NCBI GenBank assembly: GCA_019348515.1
Contig: JAHWJF010000141.1
Span: 1-7,972 of the forward strand
Direction of reading: 5' to 3'
Length of the DNA stretch: 7,972 nt
DNA from: Chloroflexota bacterium
GTDB lineage: Bacteria; Chloroflexota; Chloroflexia; Thermomicrobiales; UBA6265
Part shown: piece by piece, positions 1-5,999 of the stretch
How the letters are laid out: the number at the start of each line of letters is the position of its first letter
Position numbering within the stretch: the stretch's first letter is position 1
The notes under the pieces: model-generated
Seen by the model: the letters and a program-made list of their open reading frames with translations, nothing else
Told to the model about the DNA's origin: nothing
Databases searched by the model: none
Made by a program: the position numbers and the translations under genes

Positions 1-31
1 AGGGCGCAAGGGGGTGACCTTCATTACCTAG
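1..31 (+). CDS. possible 3' end of a gene entering from the left (partial, doubtful)
   Basis: Reading from base 2, nine codons (GRKGVTFIT) run to a TAG at 29-31, and eight of the nine end in G or C, as in the real genes of this window. A strong hairpin starts about 60 bp downstream, which would suit the end of a plus-strand gene. A second reading from base 1 stays open to a TAG at 79-81, only 9 bp before the hairpin, but its third positions are less GC-biased. Nine codons cannot identify a protein, and this may be non-coding. Confidence 0.2.
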   Translation, partial: GRKGVTFIT

Positions 32-90
32 GCAGGGCAATAGTCGCCGGCGGTCCCGCGGGTTGGCGTAATCCCAAGTAGTGGAAGCCG

Positions 91-126
91 GCCCCGGCGC
101 CGCGAGAACTCACGCGGCGCCGGGGC
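91..126. terminator. perfect 14-bp GC-rich hairpin, probable terminator
   Basis: Bases 91-104 are the exact reverse complement of 113-126, with an 8-base loop (agaactca). Nearly every stem pair is G-C, so the RNA hairpin would be very stable on either strand. There is no T-run on either side, so it is not a textbook intrinsic terminator, though U-poor hairpin terminators are proposed for GC-rich bacteria. Its place between the left edge and the leader of the 275-526 gene fits termination of an upstream plus-strand gene. It could also be a protein-binding palindrome. Confidence 0.5.
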
Positions 127-262
127 GATTCTGTGCACGGAGTAGCTTCTCGAGCATTGCGGCCGAATTAGGCCATTTGGCTCGCCTACGGCCACGGAGG
201 GCGGCTCTTCACGTCGTGGCACAGCAGATGCGATTCCTGTGGGGACGGACGAGTCTCTATGC

Positions 263-270
263 GAGGAGGT
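263..270 (+). promoter_or_regulatory. strong ribosome binding site that fixes the GTG start
   Basis: GAGGAGGT is a near-complete match to the anti-Shine-Dalgarno sequence. Its AGGAGG core ends five bases before the GTG at 275. This favours the GTG over the in-frame ATG at 239, which would add 12 residues and has no comparable site. Confidence 0.85.
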
Positions 271-274
271 ATTC

Positions 275-526
275 GTGTCTACGAAGATCGATCGCCGCGA
301 AGACGTGAACCCGGAGGCGGGATTACACGAGTATGGGGACGTGGAGTTTGCGGACTCCACGAATCACAAGTACCCCATTGACTCACCGGAGCATGTACGG
401 GCGGCCTGGAGCTACATCAACCAGAAGGACAACGCGGCCAAATACGATGCCGACGAGGTAAAGACCATCAAGAATCGCATCAAGCAAGCCGCCAAGAAGC
501 ACGGAGTGGAGATCAGCGAAGACTGA
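275..526 (+). CDS. small DUF6582-like protein (83 aa)
   Basis: This 83-residue soluble, highly charged protein has no signal peptide or membrane segment. Its pattern is a polar N-terminus, a conserved-looking core HKYPID at residues 31-36, an amphipathic stretch HVRAAWSYIN at 40-49, NAAKY at 53-57, and a lysine-rich C-terminal helix from about 58 to 76 ending KKHG. I recognise this as the pattern of DUF6582, small proteins of unknown function common in actinobacteria and Chloroflexota; related segments also occur in larger phage-associated proteins. The family assignment is from memory. The GTG start is chosen for its excellent ribosome binding site, which suggests high translation. The gene stands alone on the plus strand and converges on the GH1 gene with 11 bp between stop codons. 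The lysine-rich helix might bind nucleic acid or a protein partner, but no function is claimed. Confidence 0.85.
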   Translation: MSTKIDRREDVNPEAGLHEYGDVEFADSTNHKYPIDSPEHVRAAWSYINQKDNAAKYDADEVKTIKNRIKQAAKKHGVEISED

Positions 527-537
527 CGCCGCTCTCC

Positions 538-1887
538 TTAGCCGCGGACGCTATTGTCGCGCGTGACGCCGGCATACCAGCGTCCGCTACGTTTGACGAT
601 CCGCTCCTGGGTAGCGTAGTCGACGTAGATGACCCCGAAGCGTTTGCGATATCCCTTGGCCCACTCGAAGTTGTCGAGGAGAGACCAGACAAAATATCCG
701 CTCAGCGGCACGCCATCCTCAATGGCGCGGTACGCCTGGAGTAGATGTTCATGGAGGAAGCTCTCCCGCTCTGGATCCTCGACTTGCCCGTCCTCGACGA
801 CGTCGTCGTAGGCGGCGCCATTTTCGGTGACCAGGAGCTTGCCGGGACCGTAGTCGTCGTGCACTCGCTTCAGAGTCTCGTACAGACCAGACGGGTAGAC
901 CTCCCAACCGGTCGCTGTGACCTGAGCATCGGCGGGAACCACACGACGCGCCTGGAGCAGCTGCGCTGCTGAGTCATACGCGACGACTGACCGCGTGTAG
1001 TAGTTGATGCCAAGCATGTCCGTGGGCTGGGAGATGAGCGCCATGTCGCCCGGGGCGATCTCCGGTACGTCATCTCCGTAGAGTCGCGTCATGTCCTCTG
1101 GATAGTGGCCACGATAGAGTGCATCCAGGAACCACCGGTTCAGGTACCCGTCGATCCGGTCGGTGGCTTCCAGGTCGGCGTTGGTGTCTCCCGCGGGCTG
1201 GCACGGCGCCAGGTTGAGCACGATTCCCGCCTGGCTGTCCGGACTCATTTCCGACCGCAGCGCTGTCATCGCTTCGCCGTGGGCCAGCAGCATATTATGC
1301 GCTGCCAGTAGCGCCAGGCGGAAGTTGCGCTCTCCCGGTGCGTGCTCGCCGGTCCAGTGCCCGAGAAAAGCAGCGACCCAGGGCTCGTTGATCGTAAACC
1401 AGTGCTGGACTCCAACGCCGAGCGCCGCCACAACCGTGTGCGCGTACTCGCCGAACCAATGCGCGGTGTCACGGTCGGCCCAGCCGCCGCGGTCTTGCAG
1501 TGCCTGCGGCAGATCCCAGTGGTAGAGCGTGACGTAGGGGGTGATTCCGGCCGAGTGCAGCTCATCGATGAGGCGGCGGTAGAAGTCCAGACCGTCTGGA
1601 TTCGGACGACCCACTCCGGTGGGGAAGATCCGAGGCCAGGCGATGGAAAGGCGATAGCCGCCGAGACCGAGCTCCCGCATGAGTGCGATGTCTTCGGGAT
1701 ATCGATGGAAATGATCACAGGCGACGTCGCCCGTGTCAGCGTTGGCGATCTTGCCCGCCGAGTGGCTGAAGGTATCCCAGATCGACGGTCCGCGACCGCC
1801 CTCGCGAACGGCGCCCTCGATCTGGTACGCCGCGGTGGCGGCGCCCCAGACCCAATCTTCCGGAAAAACCACGGCTGGTGATGACAT
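538..1887 (-). CDS. GH1 family beta-glucosidase / beta-glycosidase
   Basis: This is a cytoplasmic retaining beta-glycosidase that would hydrolyse beta-linked disaccharides or aryl/alkyl glucosides. The protein has 449 residues, normal for a complete bacterial GH1 (beta/alpha)8 barrel, and no signal peptide. Visible family landmarks are the N-terminal signature FPEDWVWGAATAAYQIEGA (8-26), with Q22 for the glycone; GDVACDHFHRYPEDIALM (53-70); YRLSIAWPRIFP (78-89); H123-W124; the acid/base glutamate E168 in TINEP (165-169); the nucleophile E355 in VTENG (353-357); and the glycone-binding segment NFEWAKGYRKRFG (406-418) with E408 and W409. The open frame extends another 103 codons upstream, but homology begins right after the ATG at 1885-1887, so that start is used. 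I see no good Shine-Dalgarno before it, so the mRNA may be leaderless or weakly initiated. Beta-glucosidase is likeliest; galactosidase, fucosidase or mixed activity cannot be excluded. No transporter or regulator gene is adjacent. Confidence 0.95.
   Translation of the reverse strand: MSSPAVVFPEDWVWGAATAAYQIEGAVREGGRGPSIWDTFSHSAGKIANADTGDVACDHFHRYPEDIALMRELGLGGYRLSIAWPRIFPTGVGRPNPDGLDFYRRLIDELHSAGITPYVTLYHWDLPQALQDRGGWADRDTAHWFGEYAHTVVAALGVGVQHWFTINEPWVAAFLGHWTGEHAPGERNFRLALLAAHNMLLAHGEAMTALRSEMSPDSQAGIVLNLAPCQPAGDTNADLEATDRIDGYLNRWFLDALYRGHYPEDMTRLYGDDVPEIAPGDMALISQPTDMLGINYYTRSVVAYDSAAQLLQARRVVPADAQVTATGWEVYPSGLYETLKRVHDDYGPGKLLVTENGAAYDDVVEDGQVEDPERESFLHEHLLQAYRAIEDGVPLSGYFVWSLLDNFEWAKGYRKRFGVIYVDYATQERIVKRSGRWYAGVTRDNSVRG
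544..587. repeat. 9-bp perfect inverted repeat inside the 3' end of the GH1 gene
   Basis: Bases 544-552 (gcggacgct) pair exactly with 579-587 (agcgtccgc) around a 26-base loop. The loop holds the imperfect palindrome gtcgcgcgtgac. The arms lie in the last 17 codons of the GH1 gene, just inside the convergent junction with the 275-526 gene. It could help terminate plus-strand transcripts running past 526, but has no T-run and may be chance in GC-rich coding DNA. Confidence 0.3.
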
Positions 1888-1927
1888 AGCGGGGAGTATC
1901 GCAGAGCCGTATCGGAACCGTAGTGGA

Positions 1928-1946
1928 CTGGGAAGGAGTTTTCCAG
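1928..1946. promoter_or_regulatory. near-palindrome upstream of GH1, possible operator
   Basis: CTGGGAA at 1928-1934 and TTTCCAG at 1940-1946 form a near-palindrome with one mismatched position in each half. It lies about 41 to 59 bases upstream of the GH1 start, where an activator or repressor could act. GH1 genes are often under sugar-responsive control (LacI family or similar), but this does not match the usual LacI-type centre. Its role is an inference from position only. Confidence 0.2.
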
Positions 1947-2056
1947 GGAGAACGCACTCCGCGGTCCAATTCGATCGCGGGGCACTGCTCCTTACTCGAA
2001 GGCGCCGTCTATTGACCGTGCTGTGGTCCGGTATCAGGTGCGGCTGGTTGGGATCG

Positions 2057-2074
2057 AAGGTGTTAAAGGTGTTG
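2057..2074. repeat. two-unit 9-bp tandem repeat
   Basis: AAGGTGTT at 2057-2064 is repeated at 2066-2073 with one base between, giving a period of 9. It sits in otherwise non-coding sequence. The minus-strand reading gives FNTFNTF, an in-frame two-copy repeat in the frame open into GH1, but nothing else supports coding there. Confidence 0.5.
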
Positions 2075-2263
2075 AACTTCTGGAGAGACGGGAGGGACAG
2101 CATCTTTCCCGGCGGTTGGCCCGCATGTCGAGTCCAAAGGGGGATGTGGCCCGCGTGAGAACTGCCACCCCCACCCCTTGGAAACCCGCACCCCAACCGC
2201 CACGCAGAGGGTGCCCGGCCCTGCGGCAGGGAGAGAGGCGCTGACCCCGATGTAGGGGAGACG

Positions 2264-2294
2264 GGGGGCCGGGAATCAGCATGACCCGGCCTCC
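2264..2294 (-). terminator. hairpin just downstream of the acyl-activating enzyme gene
   Basis: GGCCGGG at 2267-2273 is the exact reverse complement of 2285-2291, with an 11-base loop and two further G-C pairs outside one mismatch. It begins about 10 bases past the TAG of the minus-strand gene ending at 2304. No T-run follows on the minus strand, so it is a terminator candidate by position and stability only. Confidence 0.4.
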
Positions 2295-2303
2295 GGTGGC
2301 GCG

Positions 2304-3929
2304 CTATCGAGGAGCCGTTCGTCTAGACTTCCGGCTCGCGGCCGCTTCGCGCGCGATGCGGTTGATCGCTTCCAGATCGACCTTGCCAATGCCGATCAGT
2401 GGCATCACGTCGATCTCATGGAAATCGACCGGCGACGGGATGAACAATCGTGGCAGCCCGGCGTCAGCCAGCCCCTTCACCAGCTCGTCGGGCGATTCCT
2501 CGAGTTTGGTGTGAATGACGACCAGGCGCTCACCGGTCGCATCGTCCGGCACCGCGGTAACCACGGCTCGTGGCGCGCCGTCCTCGCTACCTCCCGTAAG
2601 CATCGCCATCGCCTCTTCGATCGCCCCGAAAGGAACCTGTTCGCCGCCCACCTTGGCAAAGCGGCTTTCGCGGCCGACGATGGTGATGAAACCGTCTTCA
2701 TCAATGGTCACCACGTCGCCGGTGTTGTACCAGCCGTCCTCGAGGACGGCCTCTGTCAGCTCCGGTTGGTTGAGGTAGCCAAGCATCACATGCGGCCCGG
2801 TCACCCACAGAACGCCACGTTCGCCCGGCCCTACCACTTCGCCAGTCTCGGGGTCGCGCGCTTCGACGCGGACGCCAAGAGCCGGACGTCCTACGGTTCC
2901 CTCACGTAATACCTCGTCGGGATCTCCCAGAGCACGTGCGGCGGGAACATTGGCCGAGACGATTGGTCCCAGCTCCGTTGCGCCATACCCCTGAAACGGG
3001 CGAATGCCGAACTTGGCCTCAAAATCATCGGCGACGGCCCGTGGCAGCCGTTCCGACCCGGTCGCGACGATTTCAACTGAGGCGAAGTCTTCCGGTGGCA
3101 GCCGCCGTAGATAGGCGCGCAACAGTGTTGGCGTACCGAGGACGATCGTGACACCGCGATCTCGGATGAGGCGACCAATGACGCGCCCTTCTAATGGGTT
3201 CGTGTGGTAGACGGCGCCGACACCCATGGACAGCATCGCCCAGAGGGTGATAGTGAAGCCGAAGGTATGGAAGAACGGGAGAACCCCGAGCATGACGTCG
3301 TCGCTGCGTAACCGGAGCAAGGCATTCACCATGCTCGTGTTGGCTTCGATGCTCCGCCAGGGGAGCATGACTCCTTTCGGTCGTCCGGTCGATCCTGAGG
3401 TGAAGATGATCGTCATCAGCTCGTCTTCCGGAATCGCGTCGATGCCAAGGACGCGCTCGAGTGCGGGGAGGGGAAGAACGGCAAGCACCGCGGCGGCAGC
3501 TTTGTCGAGCGGCGTCGCCTGCTTTGCCAGGTCTTCCAAGATGACGACCTCGGTGCCGCTCAGATCGATCGGCATGCGCTCGAGAAACGCGCGTGAGGTG
3601 ATCACGCGGCGCAGATCGGCTTCCTTGATGGAGAAGCGAACCAGCTCCTCGGACAGGCTGTAATTCAGATTGACGGCGACTCGCCGGTCGAGCGCCAGCG
3701 CCAAATTGGTCACCGCCGCGGCGACGGTTGGGGGGAGGAGAACCCCGACATTCCGCTCGTCAGGAGCGGCCGAACGGTGCAACCGTCTCCGCAACACAAG
3801 CGCCCGCAAGAGCGTCTCCCGTCCTGTCAAAGACGCGCCCGTGGAGTCAGAGAGCGTGGTGACGCCCGCTCGCTTGCGGAGCTGGGAGACAACATTCCGG
3901 AGCAGCGAGGTCGTCTTCTGAGCCGGCAT
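2304..3929 (-). CDS. stand-alone Aas-type acyl-activating enzyme (AMP-binding acyl-ACP/acyl-CoA synthetase)
   Basis: This 541-residue ANL-superfamily enzyme should adenylate a carboxylic acid, most likely a fatty acid, with ATP and transfer the acyl group to a thiol of CoA or acyl carrier protein. Motifs in order: the N-terminal segment RVAVNLNYSLSEE (83-95); the phosphate loop TSGSTGRPKG (177-186); LGVLPFFHTFGFT (214-226); the adenine/Mg motif GYGATE (314-319); YNTGD (401-405); the hinge GRESRFAKVGGEQVP (419-433); and a C-terminal GIGK (513-516) with the presumed catalytic lysine K516. The NLNY stretch, the VITSRAFLER stretch (109-118), the PFFHTFGF segment and the SRFAKVGGEQVP hinge resemble the synthetase half of Aas (2-acylglycerophosphoethanolamine acyltransferase/acyl-ACP synthetase) more than FadD. 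The PlsC-like acyltransferase half is absent. The ATG at 3929 has a good ribosome binding site. The gene follows the propeller gene by 49 bp, so co-transcription is likely. The acyl acceptor and true substrate cannot be read from sequence. Confidence 0.9.
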   Translation of the reverse strand: MPAQKTTSLLRNVVSQLRKRAGVTTLSDSTGASLTGRETLLRALVLRRRLHRSAAPDERNVGVLLPPTVAAAVTNLALALDRRVAVNLNYSLSEELVRFSIKEADLRRVITSRAFLERMPIDLSGTEVVILEDLAKQATPLDKAAAAVLAVLPLPALERVLGIDAIPEDELMTIIFTSGSTGRPKGVMLPWRSIEANTSMVNALLRLRSDDVMLGVLPFFHTFGFTITLWAMLSMGVGAVYHTNPLEGRVIGRLIRDRGVTIVLGTPTLLRAYLRRLPPEDFASVEIVATGSERLPRAVADDFEAKFGIRPFQGYGATELGPIVSANVPAARALGDPDEVLREGTVGRPALGVRVEARDPETGEVVGPGERGVLWVTGPHVMLGYLNQPELTEAVLEDGWYNTGDVVTIDEDGFITIVGRESRFAKVGGEQVPFGAIEEAMAMLTGGSEDGAPRAVVTAVPDDATGERLVVIHTKLEESPDELVKGLADAGLPRLFIPSPVDFHEIDVMPLIGIGKVDLEAINRIAREAAASRKSRRTAPR

Positions 3930-3936
3930 CGGTTAG

Positions 3937-3941
3937 CTCCT
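3937..3941 (-). promoter_or_regulatory. ribosome binding site for the acyl-activating enzyme
   Basis: On the minus strand AGGAG lies seven bases before the ATG at 3927-3929. This supports that start and shows the gene has its own initiation signal within the short gap after the propeller gene. Confidence 0.75.
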
Positions 3942-3978
3942 CTGTGAGGCCGATCGTCGTCGATTGCGGCGGCGGTGC

Positions 3979-5886
3979 CTATCCGGAGCCGAACGCGAAC
4001 AGGTTACCCCCGGACGTGCCTCCGCGCGCTCGCAGACCGCCCATGGCATAGACCTTGCCGTCGAGGACGGCCGGAGCGGAACGGATCGGCGTGGCAATAG
4101 ATGCTCGCCAGCGCAGCTCGCCTGACCCGATGGCAACGGCGTAGAGTCCATCAACGCTCCCACTTGGGCCAGGAGCGGACGCGCGGACCGCGACCCCAAA
4201 GAGTACGTTGTCGGCCACGACAACTGGAGGTGTTATCGATCCCGCGCCAATCGGTTGTTCCGAATCGCCGACCGCGGAATCGATTGCCTCGAACACCCAT
4301 CGCTCTTCACCGGTGGCAAGCTCGTATGCGCGCAGCGCCGGACTCCCGCGTCCTGGATCATCTTCGCGCATGTCCCAAGAAGTGACAAAGACCAGACTGT
4401 TGGCCGCGCTCGTTCCGGCCCGAGTGCTAAGGGTGCGCGGAAGATCGACACGCCAACGCAATGCCCCAGTCGCGGCATCGAGCGCAAAGACGCCGGTTCT
4501 CCCGGAGGTGACCTCGGAGCCGGCAAAGATGAGGGTGTCTCCGGCGACTGTCGCCGATTCACCCGCCCCCGGCGAAAAGCGGGCCTGCCAGCGCTTGCTG
4601 CCCGCGGACCGGTCGATCGCAAAAAGCCCGCGGTCACTCGGTACATAAACGGTGTCCGTCCCGACCGACACCGTCCCGAACCGCGCCGGGGCGAGAAAGC
4701 GCCACCGCTCGCGGCCCGTACGTTGGTCGAGTGCGAAAACGGTCCCGGATGCGTCGTTCTGCATCCGGTCACGCTCGTTGCGTACGCCCCACCCGGCGAC
4801 ATAGACCGCGTCGGCGTCAGCGGCGGGAGCAGTGACCGATGTGAACCCGAACGGCGAGAACCAGAGCGGTTCCCCGGTAGCGGCGACAACGGCGAGCACC
4901 CCCGCCACGGGGGCCTGGACGGGTGCAAAGAGAACCTCGCCGGCTAGTGCCGGAGAATCGGGAAACTCGGCCCAGGCGACGGGAGCCGAAGTCTGCCAGC
5001 GGATGCCGCCGCTCGCGGCGTCGACCGCTTCCAGCAAAGGTACCCGCTCTCCGAGTGAGAATCCGCCAAAGTAGACGAGTCCGCGCGCCACAACCGGTTG
5101 GGCGTCAGAGTGCCACCCGGTCGGGGTCCGCCAGCGTTCCGGCGGCTCAGTATCTGGGGCTGGACCGACCTGGATTCCCGTGCGAGCAGCATCGGCTCCC
5201 CGCATCGGCACGGTCGGTCCGGGCGCGTGGATTGGCACTCCAGGGCCTGGAGCAATCGGATGGCGGAGGAGGGCGCGGGGCGGCGCGGCCGAATCCGGGC
5301 CGGCTACGCCCGACACACCAACCGGTTCCTGTGGCGTTCGAAGGTTGTCGAAGCGCCAGACGCGGTCCTCACCTTGCTCGACGACGACGATGAGCGATTC
5401 GGGCGCAGCGCTCCCAGTGCTCGAAGGATCGACCACGACGCGTGCCGCAATGCGTCCGTCCGCCAGCCGCTCGACCTGCGACACTGCAAGGATGGAGATG
5501 CGTATTCCCGCTGGCCCACCAAGGAAGGGCGACCGCTCCCCGAGAAGGCGGCGAACACCATCTGGCGTGAAGAGACCGAGCAGCCCCGGAACGTCGCCCG
5601 ATGCGAGGCAGATGCGCCACGTGGTGAGGACCTCACCGATGGCCGCGCGTTCGGCCGGAGGCACCGCGTCGCCTCTCGGGTCGTCGGCGTCCGGGTCGTC
5701 TGGCGCTGGTTCCCGCAGGATGACGGTCAGGCCGGCGGGGCTTACCGGCGGCGCGGGACAGTCTGGCCGCTGCGCTGAGACGCCGGAAGCCGGAGGGGTT
5801 GTCTGCCGTGCACCCGCAGCCATTGGGACAATGAGGAGAGTTAAGGCAAGGATCGGCGCAACAGAAAGCAAGAGCCGCGTTCGCAT
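3979..5886 (-). CDS. secreted NTF2-like plus PQQ-type beta-propeller protein
   Basis: The 635-residue product starts with a Sec-type signal peptide: MRTR, a hydrophobic run at about 5-24, and a likely cleavage after AAGA or AGAR near residue 26. There is no lipobox cysteine, so it should be released or held at the cell surface. Residues about 76-183 look like an NTF2-like (SnoaL-type) domain: a helix with LTTWRICLASGD, then LLGLFTPDGVRRLL, then strands ending VVVEQGEDRVWRF. A Pro/Gly-rich linker (about 184-250) leads to a propeller. Blade ends of the form A-(V/L)-D-x-x-(S/T)-G-x-x-x-W recur near 287, 332, 385, 423, 468, 520 and 583, with a partial closing strand at 629-635, so about eight blades. 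Only two cysteines are present (C43, C93); the vicinal pair of quinoprotein alcohol dehydrogenases is missing, so real PQQ binding or dehydrogenase activity is doubtful. A binding or scaffold role is more likely. The ATG has only a weak GGA-type ribosome binding site. Confidence 0.9.
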   Translation of the reverse strand: MRTRLLLSVAPILALTLLIVPMAAGARQTTPPASGVSAQRPDCPAPPVSPAGLTVILREPAPDDPDADDPRGDAVPPAERAAIGEVLTTWRICLASGDVPGLLGLFTPDGVRRLLGERSPFLGGPAGIRISILAVSQVERLADGRIAARVVVDPSSTGSAAPESLIVVVEQGEDRVWRFDNLRTPQEPVGVSGVAGPDSAAPPRALLRHPIAPGPGVPIHAPGPTVPMRGADAARTGIQVGPAPDTEPPERWRTPTGWHSDAQPVVARGLVYFGGFSLGERVPLLEAVDAASGGIRWQTSAPVAWAEFPDSPALAGEVLFAPVQAPVAGVLAVVAATGEPLWFSPFGFTSVTAPAADADAVYVAGWGVRNERDRMQNDASGTVFALDQRTGRERWRFLAPARFGTVSVGTDTVYVPSDRGLFAIDRSAGSKRWQARFSPGAGESATVAGDTLIFAGSEVTSGRTGVFALDAATGALRWRVDLPRTLSTRAGTSAANSLVFVTSWDMREDDPGRGSPALRAYELATGEERWVFEAIDSAVGDSEQPIGAGSITPPVVVADNVLFGVAVRASAPGPSGSVDGLYAVAIGSGELRWRASIATPIRSAPAVLDGKVYAMGGLRARGGTSGGNLFAFGSG

Positions 5887-5938
5887 AGACTATCCGCACT
5901 CCATTGAGCCAATCGACCGCGATCAGCCGGCGCAACCT

Positions 5939-5974
5939 TCGAGATCGGCAGACCGGGTGAACGCCGATTCTCGA
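5939..5974 (-). terminator. bulged hairpin between the stress-protein pair and the propeller gene
   Basis: TCGAGATCGGC (5939-5949) pairs with GCCGATTCTCGA (5963-5974) as a 6+5 bp stem with one bulged base and a 13-base loop. It starts about 26 bases past the TGA of the minus-strand gene ending at 6000. No T-run follows, so termination is not certain. It would otherwise be a processing or attenuating element in the 113-bp gap 5887-5999, which holds no gene. Confidence 0.35.
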
Positions 5975-5999
5975 TGGAAGACTTGGTACCGGGGATCGT

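Larger units (their letters stand above)
1888..2303. other. 416-bp intergenic region between the acyl-activating enzyme and GH1 genes
   Basis: No convincing gene lies here. Open frames crossing it (for example minus 2034-2282, or the 5' extension of the GH1 frame) have low-complexity Arg/Ser/Pro-rich products and no recognisable domain. It holds a hairpin just past the 2304 stop, a small hairpin at 2219-2231, a C-rich run near 2167-2177, an 8-bp direct repeat TGGCCCGC at 2117-2124 and 2147-2154, a 9-bp tandem repeat at 2057-2074, and a near-palindrome at 1928-1946. The GH1 promoter should lie in its left part, but I could not pick -35 and -10 boxes with confidence. The mix of short repeats suggests a dispersed intergenic repeat or gene debris. 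Confidence 0.6.

Noticed and set aside
28..360. A 110-codon minus-strand open frame at the left edge
   Set aside because: Its 5' part is the antisense of the DUF6582-like gene and it reads through the 91-126 hairpin.
1342..1881. A 179-codon plus-strand open frame opposite GH1
   Set aside because: It is a mirror of the GH1 coding sequence, with the real catalytic motifs on the minus strand.
1888..2196. A 103-codon N-terminal extension of the GH1 open frame
   Set aside because: GH1 similarity begins directly after the ATG at 1887. The extension is low-complexity, has no domain, and contains tandem repeat sequence.
2034..2282. An 82-codon minus-strand open frame in the long intergenic region
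   Set aside because: Its product is Arg/Pro/Ser-rich with no domain, and it includes hairpin and repeat sequence.
4255..4947. A 230-codon plus-strand open frame
   Set aside because: It lies wholly opposite the propeller blades and shows no recognisable motif.
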